DNA of 64,000 bases from Tistrella mobilis KA081020-065 (GTDB lineage Bacteria > Pseudomonadota > Alphaproteobacteria > Tistrellales > Tistrellaceae): positions 1,037,501-1,101,500 of the forward strand of contig NC_017956.1 in the NCBI RefSeq assembly GCF_000264455.2. The letters run 5' to 3'. Shown one piece after another: positions 52,923 to 62,403 of the stretch (its first letter is position 1; every line of letters begins with the position of its first letter). Made by a program: the position numbers and the translations under genes. The notes below the pieces were generated by a model. The model was given only the letters and a program-made list of their open reading frames with translations, had not been told where the DNA came from and made no database searches.

Positions 52923-54157
52923 CCGCGCGGCCGGCCGATCTCGCCATTCTGCTGCCGCCGAGCGACAGTTTCCAGGCGGCGAATGCCGGCGCGATCTCGT
53001 TGTCGGTGCGCGATTTCGTCCGCTTCAGCGGCTATGCCGACCGGACCACGGTGTTCGGCGCCCGGGTCGACGAGCCCTTTGCGGGCATCCGTTTCCGCGG
53101 GCTCGCCACCCGCGGGCTGGCGGGCTCTCGCCGGCTTGCCTATCTGCTCTCGGCAACCCGTGCCCTGCTGACCGCGCGCCCGAAGCTGATCGAGGTTCAC
53201 AACCGGCCGGAATTCCTGCCCTGGCTGATGCGGGTGGCACCCGGTGCGGGCTTCGCGCTGTTCCTGCACAACGACCCCCAGGCGATGCGTCGGTTCCGCA
53301 GCGCGGGCGAGCGTCGGGCGCTGCTCGCCCGGCTCGACACGGTGTTCTGTGTCAGCGGCCATATCCGATCACGGCTGCTGGAGGGGATCGACGATCCCGC
53401 GCTGGCCCGCAAGGCGGTGGTCTGCCCGATCGGTTTCGACCTGCCGGTGTTCGACGCGAAGCGTGCCGCGATATCGGCACCCCGAGAGCCGGTCGTGCTC
53501 TTCGTCGGCCGTATCGTGAAGGACAAGGGCGCCGATCTGTTCGTCGAAGCGGCGGCGGCGGCGCTGGCCGACCGGCCGGGCTGGCGGGCGGTGATGGTGG
53601 GTGCCGACCGGCCGCCGGAGGGGGCGACTGCCCGCGCGGCGGCGGTGTCGCCGTTCGAAACGGCGGTGCGGGCGCGGGTGGCGGCGATCAATGCCGGCCG
53701 CGACCGGCCGCTGATCGAGATGACCGGATTCCGGACCTACGACCAGGTGCTCGACCTTTACGGCCGGGCGGCAATGGCGGTGGTGCCCTCGGTCTGGGAC
53801 GAGCCGTTCGGCCGCACGGCGGTGGAGGCCGTGGCCATGGGCTGCCCGCTGATCGCGACCGAACGCGGCGGTCTGCGAGACATCGTCCATGGTGCGGGCC
53901 TGACGCTGGATCCGGCCACGCCGGATGCGCTGGCGGCCGCAATCGGCGCGCTGGCCGATGATCCCGCGCGCCGCGAGGCCCTGGCGCGGAACGGCCGTGC
54001 GCATCTGGACCGCCAGGGCTACGATATCCGCGACGTCGCGGCCGGGATGGACCGGGCCCGCCGCGACCGGCTGGGACAGCCCGTGTCCGCCCCGCCGGTT
54101 TCGACGTCCGGTAACCCGCCCCGACCCCCGCTAACCCAACGGACGGATGATGCCTGA
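52919..54157 (+). CDS. Glycosyltransferase family 4 (GT-B), first copy
   Basis: The 412-residue protein has the GT4 C-terminal domain: VVLFVGRIVKDKGADLFVEA near residue 195, then VPSVWDEPFGRTAVEAVAMG with the nucleotide-sugar-binding glutamate, and CPLIATERGGLRDIV. The N-terminal acceptor domain opens DLAILLPPSDSFQAANAGAI. A Pro-rich tail of about 30 residues follows. It probably extends an LPS or capsule glycan. It overlaps the GT9 gene by 4 bp and the next GT4 gene by 11 bp. Confidence 0.9.
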   Translation: MTARPADLAILLPPSDSFQAANAGAISLSVRDFVRFSGYADRTTVFGARVDEPFAGIRFRGLATRGLAGSRRLAYLLSATRALLTARPKLIEVHNRPEFLPWLMRVAPGAGFALFLHNDPQAMRRFRSAGERRALLARLDTVFCVSGHIRSRLLEGIDDPALARKAVVCPIGFDLPVFDAKRAAISAPREPVVLFVGRIVKDKGADLFVEAAAAALADRPGWRAVMVGADRPPEGATARAAAVSPFETAVRARVAAINAGRDRPLIEMTGFRTYDQVLDLYGRAAMAVVPSVWDEPFGRTAVEAVAMGCPLIATERGGLRDIVHGAGLTLDPATPDALAAAIGALADDPARREALARNGRAHLDRQGYDIRDVAAGMDRARRDRLGQPVSAPPVSTSGNPPRPPLTQRTDDA

Positions 54158-55265
54158 TACCGAACAGCCGCGACCTGCGACCGCCCCCGACCGTCCCATT
54201 CTGCAGAGGGACGGCCTGCAGAGAGACGGGCGGCCGCTTCGGGTGATGCAGCTCATGGCGGGTGCCGCCCATGGCGGTGCCGAAGCCTTCTTCGACCGCC
54301 TGGCCATCGCCTTCCATCGCGCCGGCATCGAGCAGGCCATCGCGGTCAGGCCGCATGAAGAGCGGATGGCGAAGCTGAGGGCCGCGGGGCTTGACCCCAA
54401 GGGGCTGCGCTTCGGCCGCCATGCGGATCTGAAGACCTGGTGGACGCTGCGGCGGATGGTGAAGCGGTTCCGTCCGGACATCGTGCTCACCTGGATGAAC
54501 CGGGCGACGGCGGCCTGTCCCTCGGGCGATTTCGTGCATGTCGCCCGGCTGGGCGGCTATTACGATCTGCGCCATTATCGGGGTGCCGATCATCTCGTCG
54601 GCAATACCCGCGACATCGTCGCCTATCTGCGCCGCAAGGGCGTGCCGGCCGATCGCAGCCATTACGTGCCGAATTTCGTGGACGCAACGCCGCTGCCGGC
54701 CGAACCGCGCGCCCGCTGGGGCACGCCCGAGGATGCGCCGCTGATCCTGGGCCTCGGCCGTCTGCATCCGAACAAGGGCTTCGACGTGCTGATCCGGGCG
54801 GTGGCGCAGGTGCCACGCGCCCATCTGTGGATCGCGGGGGTGGGCTCGCTGGAAGACGATCTGCGCGAGCTGGCGCGGTCGCTGGGCATCACCGATCGGG
54901 TGTCGTTCCTGGGCTGGCGCGCCGATGTCGCCGCCCTTTATGCCGCGGCCGATGTGTTCGTCTGCTCGTCACGCCACGAACCGCTGGGCAATATCGTGCT
55001 GGAGGCCTGGGCGCATCATGTGCCGGTGGTGGCCGCCGCATCCCAGGGGCCGTCGGAGCTGATCGCCCATGGCGTGAACGGGCTGCTGGTGCCGGTCGAC
55101 AATGATGCCGCCATGGCCGCAAGCATCGAGACGGTGCTGCGCGAGACCGCCCTGCGCGAGACCATGGTCGCAGGCGGCCGGGCGACCTATGAGGGGCATT
55201 TCACCGAGGCAGCCGTGGTTCGCGCCTATGCCGATCTTTTTGCCCGCATCCTGCCCACCCGCTGA
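54147..55265 (+). CDS. Glycosyltransferase family 4 (GT-B), second copy
   Basis: The 372-residue protein has RVMQLMAGAAHGGAEAFFDR at the N-terminus, LILGLGRLHPNKGFDVLIRA near residue 195 and SSRHEPLGNIVLEAWAHHVP near 275, the GT4 nucleotide-sugar site. It differs clearly from the preceding GT4, so it is not a recent duplicate. It overlaps that gene by 11 bp. The sugar donor is unknown. Confidence 0.92.
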   Translation: MMPDTEQPRPATAPDRPILQRDGLQRDGRPLRVMQLMAGAAHGGAEAFFDRLAIAFHRAGIEQAIAVRPHEERMAKLRAAGLDPKGLRFGRHADLKTWWTLRRMVKRFRPDIVLTWMNRATAACPSGDFVHVARLGGYYDLRHYRGADHLVGNTRDIVAYLRRKGVPADRSHYVPNFVDATPLPAEPRARWGTPEDAPLILGLGRLHPNKGFDVLIRAVAQVPRAHLWIAGVGSLEDDLRELARSLGITDRVSFLGWRADVAALYAAADVFVCSSRHEPLGNIVLEAWAHHVPVVAAASQGPSELIAHGVNGLLVPVDNDAAMAASIETVLRETALRETMVAGGRATYEGHFTEAAVVRAYADLFARILPTR

Positions 55266-55297
55266 CCGGAACCCGCCGATCTGAGAGGACCGCCCCC

Positions 55298-57112
55298 ATG
55301 TGTGGCATCGCCGGCATCATGACCCGCGACGGCAGCCCGCCTGCGGCGGAACTGCTCGACCGCCTGGCCCGGGGGCTGGCCCATCGCGGGCCCGATGGCC
55401 ACGGGGTCACGGTGCGCGGCGGGGTCGGGCTGGTCCATACCCGGCTTGCGATCATCGACCTCGTCACCGGCGATCAGCCGCTGCTCTGGCCGCTGGACCC
55501 CGGGGCCGGGGAGGCGGGCGGCACGCTCGCACTGGTGGGCAATGGCGAAATCTACAACTATCGCGAGCTGAAGGCCGAGCTGGCCGGCCACGCTTTCCGC
55601 ACCGGATCCGATTGCGAGCCGCCGCTGCCGCTGTACCTGGAACAGGGGTTGGACGGGCTGGATCGGTTGCGCGGCATGTATGCGCTGGCGATCCACGATC
55701 CGCGGCAGGGCGGGCGGCTGGTGCTGGCACGGGACCCCTTCGGGATCAAGCCGCTCTATTATGTCGAGGGGGCGTTCGGTCTTGCCTTCGCCTCGGAACC
55801 GGGGGCGCTGATCCGGGCCGGGCTGGCCGGCGCGGCGCTGGACGATGCCCGCATCCTGGAACTGCTGCAGCTGCATTTCACCACCGGGCCCGAGACCGTG
55901 TTCCCGGCGATCCGCCGGGTGTTGCCGGGCGAACGGCTGGTGGTGACGGCGGGGCAGGTGACCGCTCGCCGGCAGAGCCCGGCCCTGCCGGCAGCCGATG
56001 CCCGACCTGACCCCGATCCCGGCCGCGACATGGCGGCGGCGGTCGAGGCCTTCGACCGGGTGTTCGAACAGGCGATCGACCTGCATCAGCGCAGCGACGT
56101 GCCCTATGGCCTGTTCCTGTCGGGCGGCATCGACAGTGCGGCCGTGCTGGCGATGATGGCCCGGCTGAACCCGCGCCCGGTGACCGCCTTCACGGCCGGA
56201 TTTGCCGATGGCGGCGTCCACGACGAACGCGCCCAGGCCCGCATCGTCGCCGATGCCGCGGGTGCCGAGCTGATCGAGACCCTGGTCACGCGTGCGGATT
56301 TCGACCGGATCGCCCCGCTCGCGGCACAGGCGCTCGACGACCCCACACTCGACTATGCCGTGCTGCCGAGCTTCCGCCTGGCGGAGATCGCCCGGCCGCA
56401 GGTCAAGGTGGTGCTGTCGGGCGAGGGCGGGGACGAACTTTTCGCCGGCTATGGCCGCTATCGCCGGGCCGCGCGCTGGCGGCTGCTGGGCGGCCGGCCG
56501 ATGCGGCGCAAGGGCGATCTGGACGGGACGGGGCTGCTGCGTCCCGAATACGAGGCGGCGGCCGCGCGCTGGCGCGACGGCATGGAGGCGGCAGAGACGG
56601 CGGCGGCGCAGGCGGGCGGCAGCCGGCTGCGCCGGCTTCAGGCGGTAGACTGCACCGACTGGTTGCCCAATGACCTGCTGCTGAAGCTGGACCGGATGCT
56701 GATGTTCAACGGGATCGAGGGGCGCACCCCGTTCCTCGATCGCGGCGTCGCCGGCTTTGCGCTGCCCTTGCCCGATCGGCTGAAGATGGATGGCCGGTGC
56801 GGCAAGCTGGTGCTGCGCCACTGGCTGGCGCAGCACCTGCCGGCCGCCGCACCCTTTGCGCCGAAGCGCGGCTTCACCGTGCCGGTGGGCGCCTGGATCG
56901 CGGCCGATGCCGACCGGCTGGGCCATCTGGTGGCGGACGAGCCGCTGATCGCCCGACTGGCACGGCGCGAGGCGGTGATCGGGCTGTTCCGCGAGGCCGG
57001 CCGCCAGGGACAGCGTGCCTGGGGGCTGCTGATGCTGGCGCTTTGGCATCGCATCCATGTGGCGGGCGGCGCACCCTGCGGGGACATCGCCGCCACCCTG
57101 GCCGAGACCTGA
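55298..57112 (+). CDS. asnB: Asparagine synthase (glutamine-hydrolysing), surface-glycan cluster type
   Basis: The 604-residue enzyme starts MCGIAGIM, giving N-terminal Cys as glutaminase nucleophile. It has the class II amidotransferase marks HRGPDGHGV and NGEIYNYRELK. The synthetase domain has LFLSGGIDSAAVLAMMARL (ATP pyrophosphatase loop) and VLSGEGGDELFAGYGRYR. AsnB-like proteins are common in O-antigen and capsule loci, where they may amidate sugar acids or make asparagine. It follows the two GT4 genes by 32 bp. Confidence 0.93.
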   Translation: MCGIAGIMTRDGSPPAAELLDRLARGLAHRGPDGHGVTVRGGVGLVHTRLAIIDLVTGDQPLLWPLDPGAGEAGGTLALVGNGEIYNYRELKAELAGHAFRTGSDCEPPLPLYLEQGLDGLDRLRGMYALAIHDPRQGGRLVLARDPFGIKPLYYVEGAFGLAFASEPGALIRAGLAGAALDDARILELLQLHFTTGPETVFPAIRRVLPGERLVVTAGQVTARRQSPALPAADARPDPDPGRDMAAAVEAFDRVFEQAIDLHQRSDVPYGLFLSGGIDSAAVLAMMARLNPRPVTAFTAGFADGGVHDERAQARIVADAAGAELIETLVTRADFDRIAPLAAQALDDPTLDYAVLPSFRLAEIARPQVKVVLSGEGGDELFAGYGRYRRAARWRLLGGRPMRRKGDLDGTGLLRPEYEAAAARWRDGMEAAETAAAQAGGSRLRRLQAVDCTDWLPNDLLLKLDRMLMFNGIEGRTPFLDRGVAGFALPLPDRLKMDGRCGKLVLRHWLAQHLPAAAPFAPKRGFTVPVGAWIAADADRLGHLVADEPLIARLARREAVIGLFREAGRQGQRAWGLLMLALWHRIHVAGGAPCGDIAATLAET

Positions 57113-57130
57113 CCGGCTTCCGGCCGGTCA
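57110..57130. other. Short hairpin containing both convergent stop codons
   Basis: TGACCGG (57110-57116) pairs with CCGGTCA (57124-57130) around seven bases. The asnB stop TGA is in one arm, and the DUF1176 gene stop, read on the minus strand, is in the other. There is no T tract on either side. Confidence 0.5.
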
Positions 57131-58234
57131 GTCTACCCCTTCCACCTTTGCCCGATAGACCACCGGCCAGTCGTCCCAGGCGATGCCCTGGCAGATGCCC
57201 ATCATCTCCATGCCGGCCAGACGGAAACGCGCGCCATCCCACACCCAGCGCGCGCCCACCCCGCAATCGCCGATCCCGCGCCCCTTGGCGAAGGTGGAGA
57301 GCGTGCGGGTTGCGGGGTCGTAGCCGGGATTGATCAGCTCGGCCGCGCCCATCAGCCCGTCGGGCACATCGAACACGGCCGGCACCGGCTCGGCGCCCTC
57401 GGTTGCGACGAAGAAATCATAGGCGACGTTGTAGGCGCCGGAGAAACAGGCCTGGCCATAAAGAACATGGGTGTCGTCCAGGCGTTCGATGATCGGATCG
57501 AACTGTTCGGCGGTGGTGGACTCGCAGTCGCCGTCGTCCGACTTACGCGACAGGATCGCCGGCCGGGCCGCCGGCACCGGCTTTTGAGACGCCGGCGCCG
57601 CCCGGATCACCGGCAGTTCCGGCACCGGCGGCACGGCATCGGCCGGCTTCGGACCAGGCTTCCAGGCGGCGGTGACGGTGTCGACCCGGCCCTGGGCGTC
57701 GTCCAGAAACAGCATCGCCGCTGCCGATCCGGAGAGCGAGATGCCGGCCTTGACCGGGATGGTGACGGCGCCGCCCGAGAGTGTCACCGGCAGCGTGTCG
57801 GCGCGGCGCAGCTGGTCGAGCAGCGCCGGCAGGCTGTCGGCCGGCAGGTCCGCCAGGACCACACCGCCTTCGATCCGGGCCGGGGCGGTCGCGACCGCAG
57901 GCCCGGCATCGCCACCCACCCGCAGCGTCGCCGTGCCGCCTGTTGCCTGGTCGACCAGGATCATGCCGATCCGGGCGGTGAGCGGCGCCGTAGCCGCACC
58001 CTCACGGGTAAGGCGCAGCCAGGCACCGTAGTGATCATCGGCCGGCGCCATTTCCGGCCCATAGGCCGAGCACGACCTGAGGTTGTCGCAGGCAACCCAC
58101 CAGTCCTTGAAGCTGCGATCGGCGGCGGCCTCCGAGACGATCGGCGGAAGGGTGAGAACGCCTGCCAGCGTGACCGCGGCGAGAACGGGGCGACGGCGCC
58201 CGGGCAGGGCGGCCGGAAGGGGGCGACGGATCAT
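57128..58234 (-). CDS. DUF1176 secreted protein
   Basis: The 368-residue precursor has a twin-arginine-rich, cationic N-terminus and a hydrophobic signal (PVLAAVTLAGVLTLPPIVSEA, here split at residues 16-36), so it is exported. The mature part begins ADRSFKDWWVACDNLRSCSA, the DUF1176 hallmark, and ends with GIGDCGVGARWVWDGARFRL. Several cysteines (about six) could form disulfides in the periplasm. A Pro-rich linker lies near residues 210-245. Family function is unknown. Confidence 0.9.
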   Translation of the reverse strand: MIRRPLPAALPGRRRPVLAAVTLAGVLTLPPIVSEAAADRSFKDWWVACDNLRSCSAYGPEMAPADDHYGAWLRLTREGAATAPLTARIGMILVDQATGGTATLRVGGDAGPAVATAPARIEGGVVLADLPADSLPALLDQLRRADTLPVTLSGGAVTIPVKAGISLSGSAAAMLFLDDAQGRVDTVTAAWKPGPKPADAVPPVPELPVIRAAPASQKPVPAARPAILSRKSDDGDCESTTAEQFDPIIERLDDTHVLYGQACFSGAYNVAYDFFVATEGAEPVPAVFDVPDGLMGAAELINPGYDPATRTLSTFAKGRGIGDCGVGARWVWDGARFRLAGMEMMGICQGIAWDDWPVVYRAKVEGVD

Positions 58235-58457
58235 GGCGTGTTCCGGTGTGGGTGGGGCGGCTGGTGGTCGACGGGACCGGCATTCTGGCCGCTTCTGCCT
58301 CATGGAACCAGTGTCCCTGATGTGGCGATCAATGGTGTTGTATCGCGTATCAGCTTCGCGCTTCGCGGGTGGTGCGCGCGATAAGCGTAAAATATGATGA
58401 AACGCCACAGGTTCTGCCGCTACACTTCGATCAGCCCCCCTGACAGGTCGGAGACGG

Positions 58458-60860
58458 ATGAGCGAACAGCATCCCACACGCCTGCGTCCTCAACCGGAAG
58501 GACAATCCGGACCCGCCGGCCGGCGTGGCCGCTGGCATGGCCTGCCGCGCTGGTCCCCGGGTCGCTGGCGGCTGATCCATGCGCTGATCGTGGCGGCCGT
58601 AGGGGTGTTTCTGCTGTTCGTCGGTGTGGGGGCGGTGCAACTGGTCACCGCCTATGACCAGCCGCTGAAGGACGCAGCGGTGCGTGCCGAAGGCACCGCT
58701 CGTCTGCTGGCGGAGCATGCCGCCCGGACGCTGGAAGGGGTGGATCTGACGCTCGGCCGCGCGATCGACATGGCCGCCTCCGGGCCGGCTCCCATGGCGG
58801 AGGCCGGCGGCGGTGCCGAGGCGCGCCGGCTTTTCGAGCGGCTTGAGGCGATCATCCGCACCGGCACCGCGCTGAGCGCGATCTGGGTGATCGATCGTGA
58901 GGGACGGATTTATCTGCACACCGGCGTCTTCCCGGCGCCGCCTGTCGATCTCTCCGGGATGGCGGCCGTGCAGCGGCTGATGCTGAACCCGGCGGTCGGA
59001 CCGGTCGTGGGCATGCTGGGCGATGGTGGTGCCGGGGCCCGCAAGGAGGTCTTCCTGGCCCGTGCCTTGACGGACGAGGCTGGCGATTTCACCGGTGCGG
59101 TGGTGGTGGTGGTGGACGCCGACCAGTTCGCGGCACTGTATCGCCTTGCTTCGGTCGGACCGAATGGCCGGGTGATGCTGCTGTCGTCGCTGGCCGGTGG
59201 CGTGATGGCCGCGGCCCCCGACCTGCCCGATGAAACCCGGCTGCGGATGGCGGCGCTGGCGGAGGAGGTGCCGCCGATGCCTGCCGATGCGGACCATCCA
59301 GGCCCTGCCGGGCCGTTTCTGGTGGGAGAGGAGGATGTCGACGGCCCCTGGGTGGCGGCCGTGGCGCCGGTTCATGGCCGCGACATGCAGGTGGCGGTGC
59401 TGCTGGCCACAGCCGATGCCCTGGGCGGCTGGCGGGCTTCAGTCTGGCGGACGGCGGGGCTGACCCTGATCGTGGCCGCCGGGCTCGCCGGCACGGTGCT
59501 GATCGCGCGCAGCACCGTGTCGCGGCCGCTGGACCGGCTGTGTGCGGCGGTGCGCCGGGTGGAACAGGGCAGTTTCGACCGCCCGGTCGGCGGCAGCGGC
59601 GGCATCCGCGAGATCGAGGATGCCATGGCCGGCATAGAGCATCTGCGCCTGTCGCTGGCCCATCTGACCGACCACCTGAATGCCGAGGTGGAGACCCGGA
59701 CCCGCGAGCTGGAAGAACGCAGCCAGCAGTTCAATGCAGCGCTGGAGAACGTCTTCCTGGGCCTCGCCATGTTCGACGCCGAGCGCCGGCTGGTGGTGTG
59801 CAATCAGCGCTATCGCGAGCTGTTCGGTTTGAGTGAGGAACTGGCCTGCCGCGGCACCACGCTGCACGCGATCCTTGAACATGCCGCACGGGCCGAGGGC
59901 TATGTGGTGGCCGAGCTGGGCGACATCCTGTCGCGGCGGCTGGCCCGGCTGGCCACCCGCGAGATCCGCACCTGGTCCGAGGAGCTGCGCGACGGCCGGG
60001 TGCTGGACCAGTTCGTCCGGCCGCTGGCTTCGGGCGGTGCGCTGCTGGCGGTGCAGGACGTGACCGAACAGCGCCGTTTCGAGCAGGCGCTGATGGAAGC
60101 CAAGATGGTTGCCGAGCGCGCCAACCGCGCCAAATCGGAATTCCTGGCCAATATGAGCCATGAACTGCGCACGCCGCTGAATGCGATCATCGGCTTTTCC
60201 GAGATCATCGGCGCCGAGATGTTCGGCCCTGCCGGCAATCCGCGCTATGCCTCTTACGGGCGTGACATCGCGACATCGGGCCGGCATCTGCTGATGCTGA
60301 TCAACGATATCCTGGATTTGTCGAAGGTGGAATCCGGCCGGATGAGCGTGGAGGTGAAGGACGTCTCGCCGGCCGGCCTGGCCGCCAACTGCCTCAGGAT
60401 GATCGAGCCCCAGGCCCAGCAGAACGGGGTCCGGCTGGTGGTCGAGGTTCCGGACGATCTGCCGCGGCTGCGGACCGACGAGCGCCGCCTGGTCCAGGTG
60501 CTGATCAATCTTCTGTCCAATGCGGTGAAGTTCACGCCGCGGGACGGCACGGTGTCGCTGCGGGCAAGCCTGGCTGGTGACCGGCTGATCCTGACGGTAG
60601 AAGACACCGGCATCGGTATGACGCCGGAAGAGATCGAGGTGGCGCTGAGCGTCTTCGGCCAGATCGAAAGCGCCATGCATCGCCGTCATCACGGCACCGG
60701 CCTCGGCCTGCCGCTGGCGGCCCGGTTGGTGGAACTGCTGGGCGGCCGCTTCGACCTGACCAGCGCTCGCGGCGTCGGCACCCGGGCGGTGGTGGTGCTG
60801 CCGATCGATGGCGGTGCTATGTCATCGGTGCGGGATGTGGAGATGAGCGGCGCGTCCTGA
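58458..60860 (+). CDS. Membrane sensor histidine kinase with extracytoplasmic sensor, HAMP-like and PAS domains
   Basis: The 800-residue protein has a first membrane segment at about residues 41-65, a periplasmic dCache-like sensor (about 66-325) and a second segment (about 332-352). A HAMP-like linker follows (STVSRPLDRLCAAVRRVEQG), then a coiled coil, a PAS-4-like domain (about 425-545, with LGLAMFDAERRLVVCNQRYR) and HisKA with His568 in NMSHELRTPLNAIIGFSEI. The HATPase domain is complete (LINLLSNAVKFT, then VEDTGIGM). No response regulator is adjacent. The ligand is unknown. It is divergent from the DUF1176 gene. Confidence 0.92.
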   Translation: MSEQHPTRLRPQPEGQSGPAGRRGRWHGLPRWSPGRWRLIHALIVAAVGVFLLFVGVGAVQLVTAYDQPLKDAAVRAEGTARLLAEHAARTLEGVDLTLGRAIDMAASGPAPMAEAGGGAEARRLFERLEAIIRTGTALSAIWVIDREGRIYLHTGVFPAPPVDLSGMAAVQRLMLNPAVGPVVGMLGDGGAGARKEVFLARALTDEAGDFTGAVVVVVDADQFAALYRLASVGPNGRVMLLSSLAGGVMAAAPDLPDETRLRMAALAEEVPPMPADADHPGPAGPFLVGEEDVDGPWVAAVAPVHGRDMQVAVLLATADALGGWRASVWRTAGLTLIVAAGLAGTVLIARSTVSRPLDRLCAAVRRVEQGSFDRPVGGSGGIREIEDAMAGIEHLRLSLAHLTDHLNAEVETRTRELEERSQQFNAALENVFLGLAMFDAERRLVVCNQRYRELFGLSEELACRGTTLHAILEHAARAEGYVVAELGDILSRRLARLATREIRTWSEELRDGRVLDQFVRPLASGGALLAVQDVTEQRRFEQALMEAKMVAERANRAKSEFLANMSHELRTPLNAIIGFSEIIGAEMFGPAGNPRYASYGRDIATSGRHLLMLINDILDLSKVESGRMSVEVKDVSPAGLAANCLRMIEPQAQQNGVRLVVEVPDDLPRLRTDERRLVQVLINLLSNAVKFTPRDGTVSLRASLAGDRLILTVEDTGIGMTPEEIEVALSVFGQIESAMHRRHHGTGLGLPLAARLVELLGGRFDLTSARGVGTRAVVVLPIDGGAMSSVRDVEMSGAS

Positions 60861-60903
60861 ACCTGCATGCCGGTCGCTTCGTCGGAAAACGGCTCCCGAG
60901 ACG

Positions 60904-60936
60904 AAAAAGCCCGCCTGGAGCACATCTCCGGCGGGC
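60904..60936 (-). terminator. Rho-independent terminator of the tRNA-Thr unit
   Basis: On the minus strand an 11-bp stem with one bulged base (60909-60920 with 60926-60936) is followed by five T (60904-60908). It lies 32 bp after the 3' end of the first tRNA-Thr copy, and also 45 bp from the kinase stop on the other strand. Confidence 0.75.
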
Positions 60937-60967
60937 GGCAAACAATCTGATCTGCACCAGGTCGAGA

Positions 60968-61042
<75 letters not shown>

Positions 61043-61067
61043 GCCTCTGGCGAAGCGGGGCGGAACC

Positions 61068-61092
61068 TGCCATGAAATCCGAAGAGCCGCAA
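61068..61092 (-). promoter_or_regulatory. Conserved upstream motif of tRNA-Thr copy 1
   Basis: On the minus strand TTGC (61089-61092) is followed after 14 bp by CATGGCA (61068-61074), 25 bp before the tRNA. The same two blocks at the same spacing and distance occur before copy 2. TTGC is probably part of the -35; the -10 is not consensus. Confidence 0.45.
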
Positions 61093-61151
61093 CCGGATTT
61101 TTCCGGAAGATCATCCTGATTTCGGGCGAGGCCGCCATCATTCGCGGAAGC

Positions 61152-61226
<75 letters not shown>

Positions 61227-61251
61227 GACGCTCGCGAATGTGGGCGGGGTG

Positions 61252-61276
61252 TGCCATGTTTCCGGGCGTCATGCAA
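61252..61276 (-). promoter_or_regulatory. Conserved upstream motif of tRNA-Thr copy 2
   Basis: On the minus strand TTGC (61273-61276) and CATGGCA (61252-61258) occur with a 14-bp gap, 25 bp before the tRNA, as at copy 1. The spacer between the blocks differs between the copies, which makes the shared blocks stand out. Confidence 0.45.
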
Positions 61277-61323
61277 CCCTGTTCTTCATCGAACCCTGAT
61301 CCGACTGCAAGGCCAGACGCCCG

Positions 61324-61524
61324 ATGACCGACCGCAAGCCGATCGAATCCATTGATATGACATCGAAATCCGCGCCAGAGCCCAGGCCACGCCCGAACGA
61401 GACCGAGGCGGCGCGCCAGGCGGCGGCCGAACGCCGGGCGCGGCAGGCGGCGCAGTTGCGTGCCAATCTGGCCCGGCGCAAGGCGCAGTCCCGCGACCGT
61501 GCCGCCGAGGACGAAGGGCTCTGA
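61324..61524 (+). CDS. Small charged hypothetical protein
   Basis: This 66-residue frame encodes a mostly helical, Arg/Ala/Glu-rich protein (AARQAAAERRARQAAQLRAN, then LARRKAQSRDRA). Small proteins of this kind often sit near murA in alphaproteobacteria (recollection, not checked). There is no clear ribosome-binding site. Third-position bias is consistent with coding. Between its stop and dcd (61525-61760) I see no clear element. Confidence 0.6.
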   Translation: MTDRKPIESIDMTSKSAPEPRPRPNETEAARQAAAERRARQAAQLRANLARRKAQSRDRAAEDEGL

Positions 61525-61760
61525 CCCCCGTGCTGCCGATGCAGGGGAGAGTTCCGCCAACGCGGCGTTGAGCCGTGCTGCGGCGTCGTCTATAAGTGGC
61601 CGGCTGCCTGACCGCAGCTTCGGGCCTGCACCGCCCGCCCATTCGTGCCCGGCCCGCACCATCTGGGGCCGGCCGCATGCCATGGGTGGCGGAATGCGGG
61701 CCTTCGCCTGTTGCCAGCCGCCTGCCTTTGCCCGCTGCCAAACGTCCGGGAGACGCCCCG

Positions 61761-62315
61761 ATGTCGATCATGTCCGATCTGTGGATCCGCGAAACAGCCT
61801 TGAACGAGGGGATGATCGAGCCCTTCGTCGAGAAGCAGGTCCGCGAGGGCATGATCTCTTACGGCCTGTCGTCCTATGGCTATGACGCGCGCGTCGCCGA
61901 CGAGTTCAAGATCTTCACCAATGTCGACAGCGCGGTGATCGATCCGAAGCAGTTCTCGGATCAGAGCTTCGTGGACCGCAAGCTGGATGTCTGCGTGATC
62001 CCGCCGAACAGCTTCGCCCTGGCCCGGACGGTGGAGTATTTCCGCATCCCCCGCGACGTGATGGTGATCTGCGTCGGCAAGTCGACCTATGCCCGCTGCG
62101 GCATCATCGTCAACGTGACGCCGCTGGAGCCGGAATGGGAAGGGCATGTGACGCTGGAGTTCAGCAACACCACGCCGTTGCCGGCCAAGATCTATGCGGG
62201 CGAGGGCGCCTGCCAGTTTCTGTTCCTGAAGGGCGATCGCCCCTGCGAGACCTCGTACAAGGACCGGCTGGGCAAGTATATGGGGCAGCGGGGCGTGACC
62301 CTGCCGCGCCTCTGA
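61761..62315 (+). CDS. dcd: dCTP deaminase
   Basis: The 184-residue enzyme deaminates dCTP to dUTP for thymidylate synthesis. Conserved segments are [17 protein letters not shown], the active-site [20 protein letters not shown] followed by [10 protein letters not shown], and the C-terminal [22 protein letters not shown] 61761 ([11 protein letters not shown]) has GGGAG upstream and matches family length. Confidence 0.96.
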   Translation: MSIMSDLWIRETALNEGMIEPFVEKQVREGMISYGLSSYGYDARVADEFKIFTNVDSAVIDPKQFSDQSFVDRKLDVCVIPPNSFALARTVEYFRIPRDVMVICVGKSTYARCGIIVNVTPLEPEWEGHVTLEFSNTTPLPAKIYAGEGACQFLFLKGDRPCETSYKDRLGKYMGQRGVTLPRL

Positions 62316-62403
62316 GATCGGGATCCACGTGACCGTACTGAATTCGACTGCACTGCAGCAGGCATCGTTGCTCGATCCCACTCCCAGGCAGAACGGGGCA
62401 GGC

